Source: Brachionus manjavacas
Taxonomy: Eukaryota > Rotifera > Eurotatoria > Ploima > Brachionidae
Direction: 5' to 3'
Length of the DNA stretch: 64,000 nucleotides
Assembly: GCA_019054805.1 (NCBI GenBank)
Contig: JAHQIY010000013.1
Coordinates: forward strand, 186,001-250,000
Shown piece after piece: positions 37,599 through 48,951 of the stretch. Numbering within the stretch: the stretch's first letter is position 1; every line of letters starts with the position of its first letter. The position numbers and the translations under genes were made by a program. The notes below the pieces were generated by a model. The model saw only the letters and a program-made list of their open reading frames with translations. It was not told the origin of the DNA and did no database searches.

Positions 37599-39536
37599 AT
37601 AATACTCATTTTCTTATTATAATTTATAATAAAAATCTTAAGTTAACTTTTTTTTTTAAATATCGACTAAATGTGAAATAATATTTGAATAAGAATAAAA
37701 GAAAATGTGAAATAATATTAAACAATTCAATTAAATAAAAGAAAAAACTAAAAGGAAAAAATGACCAATTATGCTAACTCTTAGAAACTTTTTTCACAAT
37801 ATACAAGTATTTTATTTACAAATATGTAAAAAAAATTTACCATTCATAGTAAAATTTTTATCTTTGCATTAAGCAATAATTTGTCAAAAAATTTAAATTT
37901 TCAATTTTCGTATTTATTTTATTTATTTGTTTTTTCGAGTACCGTAAAATTGAAAAAAAAATTTAATTTTGTTTATTTCTCTATTTTGAAAAAAAACAAA
38001 AAATATTTTCCTTTTAACACTCTAAATACCACCTTGCCATTTTTGACATCTTTGAGCTTTTTTGATAAAAAATTGGTGAAAGTTACAAGATTCAAATTCA
38101 TTAGTATCAAATTTATTAATATTATTATTTGCAAAAAATTAATAATGTCGATCAGATTAACGCTCCAAAAAGCCCGCGAACAACTTAAAAGATCTAGAAA
38201 TATTAAGATTCTGTATAAAAAATAGTGTTGAGTGTCGACCAACTTTGGCCGGCCGGCCTACTGCCGGATTTGAACGGCCGATTGGCCGGCCAATATAAAT
38301 GGCTTTTTAAGGCCGTGAATTTAACGACCGCATTTTAGACCGTTCGTAAATTGGCCGTATTTAAAAGTGCCGGCCGTTTAGTGGCCGGCCGACCGTGTGC
38401 AGACCGGCATGCCACCACACGGTCCAAAATAAAAATTTAATTAGATGTTTAAAAAAATTTATAGGCATTTAGAGTTATATTTTTATTTATTTTATATTTT
38501 ATATTAGTTAATTTTTGATAATAGAGTTTTAGATATTTTTTGATAATCTTTTATTTACAAATGGTTTTTACATTTTATAAATTATTTTTTTTTATTTGAT
38601 CAAATTTTGAAATTATATCTATTAATATTATAAATCGGATACATTTTTTATTCGAATTTTCTGATATAAAAAAGATTTTAATATATTAAAAATAAAATTC
38701 GAAAAATTGATGATAAACATTAAATAAGAAAATTTATGAAAATCTAATTAAACTTATAGTCTATTCTTAAAACAAAATATTTGAAATAAAGCTTAGAAAA
38801 TAAAATGAAATTTAAAATATTTTTTTCAAATTTTAGATTACTAAAAATATAAATAAGAAAATAATCTCTTTTTCTTTAAAATACAGCAAAGTTGTCTAAT
38901 ACAATTATTCATTTTTGATCTTCAGATGCATGGATCAAATCGTTATTTAGCTAATAATTTCTTTCAAAATTACTTTTGATTTTGATAAATATTAATTGAA
39001 CTGAAAGATAAAGAAAAATGAAAGTGAAAATTACTAAAATTTTTCTGAACTCTTTTTTCACGTTTTTAACACTTTTTAAAAATGTGCTACTGCACCAGTA
39101 ACTGTAAATACACCTCGTTTGAAAATATCATCAATTCCAGTTTCATCATCACGTTCATTCCATTTTTTACTATATCAATAGTTTCGTCACTAAAAATTAT
39201 AGTTTTGAGTTTTTTTCCAATGTCAAACTATTATTTTAATAAAAAAACAAAGTTTGCTGAAAATATACTAATTTCATGAAATGCTAAAAGATTCTTTCTG
39301 ACAAAGTTTAGTTGCATTCATACAGCTATTTTTTTTCTCTAAAAAAAAAGCATTTATTTTTATTTTATCATTTCGTCCTGTTATTTGTTATTAAATTTCA
39401 CAGAGCTCTTTTAATTTCAAGACTAAATCTCAAGAATCAAATAAAAACAATGAAAATGAAAAAAATTTATAATTTTTCCTGATGGTCTAAATTTAATCAT
39501 ATTAGAATCGCTGTTTTTGTTTCATTTTATTAAATC
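37599..39536. other. Convergent intergenic region between DGK and GatB
   Basis: Holds both polyadenylation regions, the GC-rich repeat at 38223-38428, and AT-rich open frames on both strands (37881-38242, 39082-39279) whose translations are Phe/Ile/Lys/Asn-rich and show no family resemblance. Confidence 0.55.
38223..38428. repeat. GC-rich island of repeated GGCC/GGCCGGCC words
   Basis: Some 200 bp with many CCGG/GGCC steps and three GGCCGGCC octamers sit abruptly in very AT-rich DNA. Spaced words such as GGCCGTGAAT, GGCCGTATTT and GGCCGTTTAG recur. It begins TAGTGTTGAGTGTCG, reminiscent of hAT transposon ends, but I cannot find the matching inverted end. No open frame. Confidence 0.5.
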
Positions 39537-41294
39537 CTAATTAATTAGATATTTTAAATTTTTTAACACTATGTCTTCGACAAGTTCAGGGTCCGCAATG
39601 TTTCTTAGTTCCTTGTGAACTTGGCCGACAAAAAAATCAAATATTTTCTTTCTTTTCTTTTCTTTCATTTTGTATTCAATAGTTGCTTTAGGATTTTGTT
39701 CGAAAACTTTGTTTATTGTGCTTTCGATTAATTGACGATCCGTAATCATGTATAAATTTTCGTCGCTGGCCAGCTCATCGGCAAGTTTATTTAAATTTTT
39801 CAAATCAAAAAGCTTCTTAAAAAACGATAGCCAAATTCTTCGACTAATTTTTTTGTTTTTTATTAGGTCTATAAACGACTGAATTTTGGCACATTTTAGT
39901 TCAAAATCAATCTTTTCTAAATTAGGATTTTCATTCACCTGATTCAAATATTCGGTAAGCAAAACTCGGGTGTAAAGCTTGAGATCTTCTTGAGTAATAA
40001 TTCTATCAGAAACCAATTTTTTGATGATATAATCGAGATTGTTGGCAATAAAAATAAGTGCAATTTCATGAGTCATTCCATATTTGTCTACCAAAAACAT
40101 TCTTCTTTTAGCAGGAAGATCTTTATGCTCATATTGATCTTTTACCTTGTCAAAATCACAATAAAATTCAGGTTGATTTCTGAAAGAGTGCAAATGTTCT
40201 AAAAATTCATGAGATAGACATAACTCTTTGTTGTTGTCACACTTGAGCGTGTATGCATTCGGTTTTAGATGTGTTGAGTACACAATCAATGGTAAGAGAT
40301 TGGGCTCCGGCATAAATCTATAATCATATTGATTTTCTTTTGATCTGAGGGAAATTGTTATTCCTCTAGCTGAATCATATGTTCTTGTTTCTAATAAAAT
40401 TGGCTGTTTTTTTCTAATCATTTCTCGTTGCCTCTTTATTTCGTATTCTGTTCCCTTGAGAATTGCGTTAAAACTGCTGAGATTTTTAAGCTCAACTCTA
40501 ACTCCAGGCAAAACGATGACTGGATCTGAAGATTTGTCAATTTCGTGCACGGAAACGTTTACATCAACTCTAAAGCCTCCTTCTCCCATTTGAGCATCAC
40601 AAGTTCCGATTGATTTTAGTGTCAAAGCAAGTTCACGAGCAAAGGAATAGCACTCAAAAGCTGACTCGAAATCGGGATCTGTGACTATTTCCATCAAACC
40701 CATTCCAGCTCGATTCAAATCTATCAGTAGCGTGTTTTCTGGAATTTTTTGATTTTGATTTAATTTTAAAAAAGCATCATCAATTTGTAATGATCGTGCA
40801 CTATCGTGTTCTAATTGAATTCGCTTAATTTTACACTTTTTATAGCTTAACTTATGAGTTTTTGGATTTACAACCGGATATTGAAAATATCCATTTTCTG
40901 CAATTGGATTGCGTTGCTGCGTTATTTGATAGCCTGCTGGCAAATCTGCATAAAAATAGTGTTTTCTCTCAAAATAAGACACTACATTTATATCACAGTT
41001 CAAAGCCAAAGCAGTGAGTAGGCCAGCTTCAATTCCTCGTCGATTCAAAACAGGCATGGTGCCTGGAAATGCAGCATCAAAAAGACCAACATTTTTATTT
41101 ACAGGCGTATTTGTCAAATCAAAGCAGTTAGCATCACTGAATAATTTTGTTTTTGATAAAATTCGTGCATGGATTTCTAGACCGATTTTAACTTTTAGTT
41201 CTGGATCATCAGATTCGATCGCTTCTGATATTCTTCTTATTTGACTTAAAAGCACACGAGTGAAAGATTTCTTAGTATGGAACAAACAAAGCAT
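39537..41294 (-). CDS. GATB: Glutamyl-tRNA(Gln) amidotransferase subunit B, mitochondrial
   Basis: Part of the GatCAB enzyme that converts Glu-tRNA(Gln) to Gln-tRNA(Gln) in mitochondria. A single uninterrupted exon of 585 aa. The N-terminus (MLCLFHTKKSFTRVLLSQIRR) is basic and lacks acidic residues, as in a mitochondrial presequence. The GatB catalytic/kinase region follows: KVKIGLEIHARILSKTKLFS, GLFDAAFPGTMPVLNRRGIE, ERKHYFYADLPAGYQITQQR, LIDLNRAGMGLMEIVTDPDF, GEGGFRVDVNVSVH, VELKNLSSFNAI and YRFMPEPNLLPL. The C-terminal YqeY-like tail (about residues 440-585) binds the tRNA. Length fits the family (human 557). It is the only intronless protein gene with a known family in the window. It is convergent with DGK. 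Confidence 0.97.
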   Translation of the reverse strand: MLCLFHTKKSFTRVLLSQIRRISEAIESDDPELKVKIGLEIHARILSKTKLFSDANCFDLTNTPVNKNVGLFDAAFPGTMPVLNRRGIEAGLLTALALNCDINVVSYFERKHYFYADLPAGYQITQQRNPIAENGYFQYPVVNPKTHKLSYKKCKIKRIQLEHDSARSLQIDDAFLKLNQNQKIPENTLLIDLNRAGMGLMEIVTDPDFESAFECYSFARELALTLKSIGTCDAQMGEGGFRVDVNVSVHEIDKSSDPVIVLPGVRVELKNLSSFNAILKGTEYEIKRQREMIRKKQPILLETRTYDSARGITISLRSKENQYDYRFMPEPNLLPLIVYSTHLKPNAYTLKCDNNKELCLSHEFLEHLHSFRNQPEFYCDFDKVKDQYEHKDLPAKRRMFLVDKYGMTHEIALIFIANNLDYIIKKLVSDRIITQEDLKLYTRVLLTEYLNQVNENPNLEKIDFELKCAKIQSFIDLIKNKKISRRIWLSFFKKLFDLKNLNKLADELASDENLYMITDRQLIESTINKVFEQNPKATIEYKMKEKKRKKIFDFFVGQVHKELRNIADPELVEDIVLKNLKYLIN

Positions 41295-42551
41295 ATCTCT
41301 CTGAAATAGAAGGATTTTTTAATTTTTTAAGGATTGAAAAAAAATTTAGTCCGGTCATGAATTTATTTTTGATAAAAAGGAGAAAATTTAAGTTTTTGAT
41401 CCTTTTTAAATGTTGAAAAATAAATTTTAGATTCCATTGCAGACATACAGCATACAGCTACGACACTATGAAATCAACAATTTTTTTAAAATAAATTTCG
41501 TGAAAAAAAAACTTAAATTTAATTGACATTTCGACCAAAATTTGCAAAAATTTTGTAAAAATTAATAAGAAAAAGTTAATAAAAATAAAATAAACTTTAT
41601 TTTTTTTTTATTTAAAAAATTAATTAAAAAATTTGAAAATCATAAATTTGAAATTTCTTTCATTTAATCTGAAATATGTAATAAAATTTAAAATTAAAGA
41701 TTATTAAAATTATAATCTAAAGAATTGGCGGATTAAGAATTAAGAATCGTTCAAATTAATTTTTTGATAATTAATCCTAAAAAATTCTATATTTAACGTA
41801 GATTTCGGTTTTCTTGGCAAAATAAAAATTTCTTAAAAACTAAATTTACGTGAAATATTGTAAAACCTCATCAATTTACCATATATAACATAAAGATAGT
41901 TGATTTCAAAGTATAGTAGGAGCATTTTTTATATTCCAAATGAAGGTTTTATTTAAAATTTTAATTTTTTTCTATGCAATTTAATTTTAAAAATATTAAA
42001 ATCTAAATTTTAGATTGAATGCTTAATTTGAATATATATACCTAAAAAAATTATTATTAAAACATTTAAATTAAAATGAAAATAAAGACAGAAAGATAAT
42101 CAGAACTTTTAACATTTTCCTTATTTTCTGAAATAAAAAAATTGATAAAAATAATTATATACTCATAAACTTAATAAAGAAAGGCGAATAGTTTTCAAAA
42201 TAAGATTAAAAATAATAAGCTTATAAATTTTTTTCGTTTTTTTTTTTATTAGCTTAACAGGATTCGATACCTGATTGTTAATCAATTTAGAAAATATGAA
42301 TTTAAGATTGTTTTTTTTTCAAAAAGATTCGAGTATTTTTTAAAATATTTATTATTATTTAATACTTGATATAGGATCAATTTTAAGAAATATAATAAAA
42401 ATGTTAAGTTTAACAAATAAAACCTCAAAATCTTTCATAAAAACTAGAAAACTATGAGCTTAAATATTATTTGTTTATTAAAATTTTTCGAATCATCTAA
42501 TTTTTAGAAGTTAGCTAAGTTTATGTAAGTTTTCTTCCAAGTTTTCGTCAT
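41295..42551. other. Intergenic AT-rich region
   Basis: Between the GatB start and the end of the iron regulatory protein gene. It should contain the GatB promoter and the neighbour's 3' UTR. No gene, repeat family or RNA seen. Confidence 0.5.
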
Positions 42552-45500
42552 TTACAAAAACTTTCGTATCATATAGTTCAGGATACCACCGTTTTTAATA
42601 TAATTAAGCTCAACATTGGTATCGATTCTAGTTAAAACTTTGAATTTAATACCAGAATCAGTCTAAAAAAATGATGATTAGTTTCGATTGAAAAAAAAAT
42701 TGAAAATCTCAAATAGATACCTCTACTTCAACTATTTGCTTAACTGTTAAGCTATCATCAATAAGGATGTTAAACTTTTCAGTGCCATTTAAATTAAGTG
42801 ATTCACCGGATTCACCGTTTAAAAATTGAAATGGAATTATTCCCATTCCAATAAGATTACTTCTATGAATACGTTCGTAGCTTTCTGCAATTATTGCCTT
42901 TACTCCCAGCATCCAAGGGCCCTTAGCTGCCCAATCTCTGGACGAGCCAGAACCGTACTCTTTACCAGCTATTACAATAATTGGTATGTTTTCACGTTTG
43001 TAGTTATCCGCAGCATCATAAACATCCATAACTTGATTTTTGGGGAAAAAAATTGTTTTTGGTCCAGTCTGACCACCCATCAGTTTATTGACAAGACGAA
43101 TATTGGCAAACGTACCTCTGGACATAACTGCATCATTTCCTCGACGAGAACCATAGGAATTGAAGTCACGTGGAGCAAGTCCTCTTTCAAGTAGATATTT
43201 TGCAGCTGGACTATTCCTGGCAATACTGCCAGCTGGAGAAATGTGATCAGTAGTAATAGAATCACCCAGATAAAGTAGCATTCTGGCATTTTTTATGGGC
43301 TGAACTTGGGACAAATCTGCAGTCATTTTTTCAAAGAATGGTGGTTGTTTAATATAAGTTGATTCTAAGTTCCATGGATAAAGATCTGTAAGTGGAACTG
43401 TCAAATTAGCCCATTGAGGACTTCCAACGGTAATTTTATCATATACTTTGTTAAACATTTCTGGAATGACATAATTGGTCTCCAATTCTTGCAATTCTTG
43501 TCTAGTAGGCCAAATGTCCCTAAGGTAGACTTCTTGATTTGTTTTCTCACTAAAACCAAGTGACTCGGTCTCAAAGTCAATGTCTATACGACCAGCAATG
43601 GCATATGCTATTACCAAAGGAGGAGATGATAAGTAGTTTGCGCGAGTTGATGGATGAATGCGTCCTTCAAAGTTTCGATTTCCACTCAGAATTCCGACTG
43701 CTATTAAATCATTCTTGAATGCCAAAAAATGTTTTTTAATTAATATTTGTTAATTTTTAAGCAAAACATTCTCAATTTAAAACAAAAGCATAAATCGATT
43801 TAATAAATTTAGATTTTTTTTTTTCAATTAAATTAAGAGCCAAAAATTGAATATTTAAAAAAATGTGTTTACTTTATCAATAGCTTCAGTTACCGATTCG
43901 GGAATAGGACCACTATTTCCAATGCAAGTCATACAACCATATCCGACTATGTTAAAGCTAATCAGAAAATTAAACAAAATTTAAATAAAATTCTCTTAAC
44001 TACTCGAATTATATTACCCTAAAGTTTCTAAAGCAGGAAGCATTCCACTTTTATTCAAATATTCAGTTACCACTCCACTACCTGGTGACAAGCTAGTTTT
44101 TATGTAAGGTTTAACTTTCAGTCCTAATTCGCTGGCTTTTTTAGCTAATAATCCTGCAGCCAGCATAACTGATGGATTGCTAGTATTTGTACATGAAGTT
44201 ATAGCCGCGATCACAACTGAGCCATGTCTCAAATTGTACTCTTGATTTTCAAAGACGAACTTTACTTCTCTATTTACATCTTCAGACTTGAGACCAAAAC
44301 CCTTAAGCGAAAACAAATTAGCAAAAACTCAATGACCACAATTCAAATGCCTACACTAAATCCGACTTTGTTTGTGAGCGATTTGATGAATTCAGTCTTT
44401 AGGTCTTTGACGAATATTTTGTCTTGAGGACGCTTTGGACCACTAACACAAGGTTTTACCGTCGACAAATCCAACTCATATACTTGACTATAAACCGGGT
44501 CCGACTTTTCATCATTATAGTCTCTGAACATTTTTGTAGCTCTTAAGTATTCTTCAATGAATCTAATTGATTTATTATTTCGTCCAGTTTGAACCAAATA
44601 TCTTATTGCTTTTTCATCAGCGGGAAAAAATCCTATGGTTGCTCCATATTCGGGGCACATGTTCGCTATGGTAGCTCTATCGGCTATTGAAAGTTGAGTA
44701 ACTCCAGGTCCAAAGAACTCGACAAATTTTCCAACAACGCCAATTTGTCTCAGATTTTTGGTAATCGTAAGCACAACATCAGTAGAAGTGCACAAATCAT
44801 TCAATTTGCCAGTAATTTTATAGCCAACTACCTGGGGCAAAACCATGCTAATAGACTGTCCAAGCATGACAGCTTCGGCTATCAACGAACACAAATTTAG
44901 AAAAATTAGATTAATACTAGATTAATATTAACGTAAAAAATGAGTGATGTTCAATTTTAATGACATGCCTTAAAAAATTAATAAATTTGATCCATGTTAA
45001 AAATCAGACATTTAAAAATATGTATCCTGTCATACTTGAAGAGAAATATGTTGGGACAGGACTGAGTCATTCTATTCCATTGGTTGAAAGACTGGTGAAA
45101 GAATACAAAGAAGGTTTCGAATCAAGATATATTGAATACCCAACTCCATTGTGTAATTGCTACCTTACTATTTCTTCTTTTTTTCCTGAAACTTGAACTA
45201 TTTAAACATGTGCCACATGAAACAATCTTTTCCAATTTATGTCTTTTCAATTTTAATTTTTTCAGCTTATTTACTCTATTTTGATTCTTTTTTTTTTTTT
45301 TTTTATCTAATTTTATTAACTTTAATTTTATTTTTATTTCATTTTTTTATTTTATTTTTAACTTATTCTGAAGGAGCTCTTGCTCGGTACAGAAAACAAA
45401 TAAATAAATAAAAAAATTAATAATTCTCTATATCAATATATCTAATTTTAATTTTCTTCTATTTTAACTTATTTAATTTTTATTTTTTTTTTTTTTTTTT

Positions 45501-47422
45501 TTTTTAATCTGAAGGAGCCTTAGCTCGATACAGATATACAAATAAATAAAAAAAATAACAAAAAAAAACATCCGACTTTAACATAGTTAATTCAATTTTC
45601 ATTTGTAAAAGAATTTTATCTAAGCTTTAACAATTGTTAATAGTTTTAAAATGTGTTCACTTTGTATCACATGTCACTAAAATTGAACTTTTATTTTTTT
45701 TTAAACAGTGCCCAAATAAATATTTTAAAGACTTGTCACTCAATTCGGATGATTACGTTAGATTAATTTTCAAATTTTCAAACATACCCTCAATTCCTCC
45801 TACTCCCCATCCTACAATTCCAAGGCCATTTATCATTGTCGTATGGCTGTCAGTTCCAACCAAACTGTCTGGATAAAGCAAATGGTCTGTATTAAAAACA
45901 ACTCGGGCCAAACACTCCAAATTGACTTGATGGACAATACCGCTGCCAGGAGGAACTATTAGCATGTTTTTGAAAGCGTTTGCGCCCCATTTTAAAAATT
46001 GAAATCTTTCTAAATTTCTTTCGAACTCTAATTTTTGATTCTTTTCCAATGCTTCGGCACTAAAATATCAATAAGTGGTTTTTAGAAAAAAGTCCGCACT
46101 CAAAGAAACTTGGAAATTCTTAAGTTAGGTAGATGTCATGCAACAACAAAAAAAAAGTAAAATAATTAAAATCTTGTAAAATGAGTAGAAATTTTAAAAA
46201 ATTTGGCATGTACCATTCGGTTCGAATACTGTGAAATGGACATTCCTCAAAAACGGTCTCAATTAAAATTTGATTATTACTATTTATTTCGTAACTATTT
46301 AAATATTCGCTTTTACCAGTTTGATTTCGATTATTTGATAGAACCTGGCTCTGATTTCGAAAGTTTTGCTGTAAAAAAGCTTGTTGAGGCGTGAATGGTT
46401 GGCGGACGAAATGTGCTCTCTTTGGCAAGAAGCTACGGTTTTGCAATAGCCGGCTTGAGCAGCTATCAGTCGAACAGTTTGAATAATCTGGCAAACGCTG
46501 ATTTTTCGAATCTAAAATAATTTGACTTTTTGACGGAAGCTGAATTAATCTAGAAAAATTTTGTTTAAGTAACTTAAGATTTCGGGTGTTTACAGACAGT
46601 TTGAATCAACGAGCTGTTCGATTTAGAGCGCAAATGATGATTTTATTTAAATTTGTTAAAGTTAATCATTAGGGTTAGAAAAAACTAATAGCTGACAGAA
46701 AATAAATGATTGATTCAATTATCTCACCTTCTAGCTACATCAACTTGGATTGAATGATCGATCACTAAATCAGCTGGACAGATTGGGTTTATTTTTTGCG
46801 GGTCTCCACCTAGCCTCTTGATGGCATCTCTCATTGCTGCAAAATCGACCACTGCAGGAACTCCTCTTTAAAATTGAAAAATTCAACTATTTTATTTACA
46901 TGATTAGATCAATTAAAATCTGGTAGCGGCATTCGATATCGACCAATTTTCATATTAAATTCAAAACCTATGCAACCTTAATTAATTACTCAAAATTCGA
47001 AAAAGAAAGTATCTTAATTAATCAAATATTCAATCAATTGCCACCTATGATTCCACAGGATAATGCACAGGTTTGATCATATGCTTACGTAAAATCTTGG
47101 AGTAAAACTCTCGAAGGTAAAAATGGAATTTCAACTTCGTTTTTTTGTGTTTCTGGCCAGTTCAGTATATTTTTTACATCTTTGCTGGTCACTTGGAATT
47201 CATCACAGTTTCGTACTGCTGACTCCAACAACACTCTAATTGAATATGGAAGCAGTGCTTTTTTTTGAAAAAAAAAAAAAATAAATTTCACTATTTTCAA
47301 TTTTGAATAAATTTACCATATTTTTCTTCGTTAATAATAGACACGTCATAATATTGAAATTGTTCGCCATCTATAGTCAAATCTTTGAGAAATATTTTAA
47401 AAGTATGACCATCTGTATGCAT
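42552..47422 (-). CDS. Cytosolic aconitase / iron regulatory protein with an IRP2-type insert
   Basis: IRP1 is a 4Fe-4S aconitase that, without its cluster, binds iron-responsive elements in mRNA; IRP2 only binds RNA. Ten exons: 47422-47317, 47257-47089, 46865-46728, 46549-46214, 46059-45788, 44878-44355, 44301-44018, 43957-43873, 43713-42721, 42662-42552; 1005 aa (893 without exon 4; human IRP1 889, IRP2 963). Seen: [35 protein letters not shown], cluster cysteines in [10 protein letters not shown] and [28 protein letters not shown]. The catalytic Ser/Arg positions follow IRP1, so aconitase activity is likely retained. Exon 4 (112 codons, both ends phase 2) can be included or skipped in frame and sits where vertebrate IRP2 has its extra exon. 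No mitochondrial presequence. The short N-terminus starts at the only ATG before the acceptor. Confidence 0.95.
44949..45716. mobile_element. Terminal-inverted-repeat element, copy 2, with embedded LINE tails (IRP intron)
   Basis: GTTCAATTTTAATGACATG (44949-44967) is mirrored by CATGTCACTAAAATTGAAC (45670-45688), and 45567-45716 repeats the BIRC6-intron copy. Inside is an open frame at 44960-45196 ([20 protein letters not shown] in its middle) that I cannot assign, and two copies of a LINE 3' terminus. The element fills most of the 909 bp intron between exons 5 and 6. Confidence 0.65.
45371..45552 (+). repeat. Two tandem LINE 3'-terminal motifs with (AAAT)n tails
   Basis: TCTGAAGGAGCTCTTGCTCG (45370-45389) and TCTGAAGGAGCCTTAGCTCG (45507-45526) are each followed by GTACAG/ATACAG, a few bases and (AAAT)n. 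The same motif, reverse-complemented, ends the LINE fragment at 3175 in the BIRC6 intron. They are extreme 5' truncations of one LINE family. Confidence 0.65.
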
Positions 47423-48435
47423 TTTTTTGGCTTGATTTTTGTTTAGTTTGTTTCTAAAATCTAAAAAGTAAATTCAGTACGAGATAAAGTCACACCTATT
47501 GTCTATAGGTCTGGAAATGTCTAAATTTTTCAATTCTACAAAAATTATGATTTCAAAATTTTTGGATATGTTAACCACGGTCTATACGACACTGAGCAGT
47601 CAGTTAAATGACAGTGCGATTTCACATTTTATTTTATCAGAAAAAATTAGATAACTAGAATATGATTAGAAATAGACGCAATAAGATATTCAATGTTGGA
47701 ATATGATTTGAACAAAAATTGAAGCATAAGCAAATGTGGATTCGGATTTGAAAATCACGAGTGAATTGCTAGTGAGGCCTTTTATAGAGACTTTGGACCG
47801 GATTAAATTAAAGCTTATCCACAAGTGATCTTACAATAATGCATTTTTTCAATAATTTAAACATTTATAATAATAAATTATGAGGCTTTTGCTTGAATCT
47901 AAGCCCACCAAGTCCTCTATTGCAATAAAATTTAAATTTATGCATTTTAATATTTAAAATATGTGTTGTTCACTCATTTTGTGTATAGCTAGCTATTTTA
48001 CGTATCTCTAAAAGATTTGCAAAAGACTAGCTCAGAAATTGTTCTAAAACATAATTTAGAAAATTCAGATAACATTAGAAACAATGTTGGTGACTGAAAT
48101 TTTAACAGCTTGAAATAATTTATAATTTTGCTTGCGATAACATTAACAACTATCAATTGAAATCTGCCTAAATCTACGGTTTAAGATTTTAAATCAATCT
48201 TTTTTTTACTGTCCAAAAATTTTGAATAATATAAACACTCTTAGAGTTTCTTTAATTATGATCTTATTTCGTTCAAACTAGGCCGTCGACCTCTTTTCAT
48301 TTATTTTTAAATTAAAAAATAAATTTGAATCTTTCAAAAAAGTTTAATATAGATAATTTTTTGCTAGTCTAGATTTCAAATTTAGAATTTAAACATAATA
48401 AGTTTTTTTTTTATTTTTATTTAAACTAAATTTCT
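47423..48435. other. Divergent intergenic region between the IRP gene and TFIIA gamma
   Basis: About 1 kb holding both promoters. AT-rich; a small perfect hairpin (ACCTAT, loop, ATAGGT) occurs near 47500. No gene found. Confidence 0.5.
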
Positions 48436-48951
48436 ATGATGGATAATGAATATGAAGTTTATCGAACCACTACTCTAGGACTAGCTTTACAAGAAACACT
48501 TGATGAATTCATCCAAGTGGGATTTTAATTTTTTTAGTGTTTTTCCCGATTAATTTCGATTAAGTCTAAACAAATATCAGAAAAAAGTGCGAAACGAATG
48601 TTTCAAGAATATGATAGATCTATGTCAAAAATGTTCTCCTCTAAAGTCAACAATAAAATAGCATTCAAAGTAATTTTTTAAATGATGGCATATAATGAAT
48701 CAAAAAGATTTATTTTTAGTCAAAATTAGATACTTACCGTAATTGTGATAATGTATGGACCCTTTTATTTCAAGGAATTGAGATAACTTTACAGAACACA
48801 CCCATTATTAAGCTTGAAAACAAGCAAAAAGTAAAAATTGTTGCATGTGAAGGAAAATCTGATAAAAAAGTAATCTTGATTATACTAATATTTGTTAATA
48901 GTATCGTAATTTAATTATTTTAAGTCCAAAAACCAAATTATTGATGACTAA
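48436..48951 (+). CDS. GTF2A2: Transcription initiation factor IIA gamma subunit
   Basis: TFIIA gamma joins the alpha/beta subunit to stabilise TBP on the core promoter. Four tiny exons: 48436-48516, 48565-48669, 48720-48869 and 48925-48951; introns are 48, 50 and 55 bp, all GT-AG and all in phase 0. The protein is 120 aa (human 109). Landmarks: YEVYRTTTLGLALQETLDEF (four-helix-bundle start; family pattern YxxYRxTTLGxxLQExLDE), then FQEYDRSMSK in the place of the family FDKAINxAL, KLDTYRNCDNVWTLLF (family LNTYRFCDNVWTFVL) and VKIVACEGK (family VKIVACDGK). Two ATGs in frame open the gene; the first is used here. No exon exceeds 50 codons, so simple open-frame searches miss it. It is divergent from the IRP gene. 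Confidence 0.94.

Noticed and set aside
37881..38242. Overlapping open frames on both strands between DGK and GatB
   Set aside because: Both translations are Phe/Lys/Asn/Ile-rich products of AT-rich DNA without conserved segments.
44960..45196. Plus-strand open frame as a nested host gene in the IRP intron
   Set aside because: It lies inside a terminal-inverted-repeat element and has no recognisable homology, so it is treated as transposon-derived.
47608..47640. CAGTGC near the iron regulatory gene as a possible iron-responsive element
   Set aside because: The bases around it do not form the required five-pair stem and bulged C, and it lies upstream of the start in unproven transcript.
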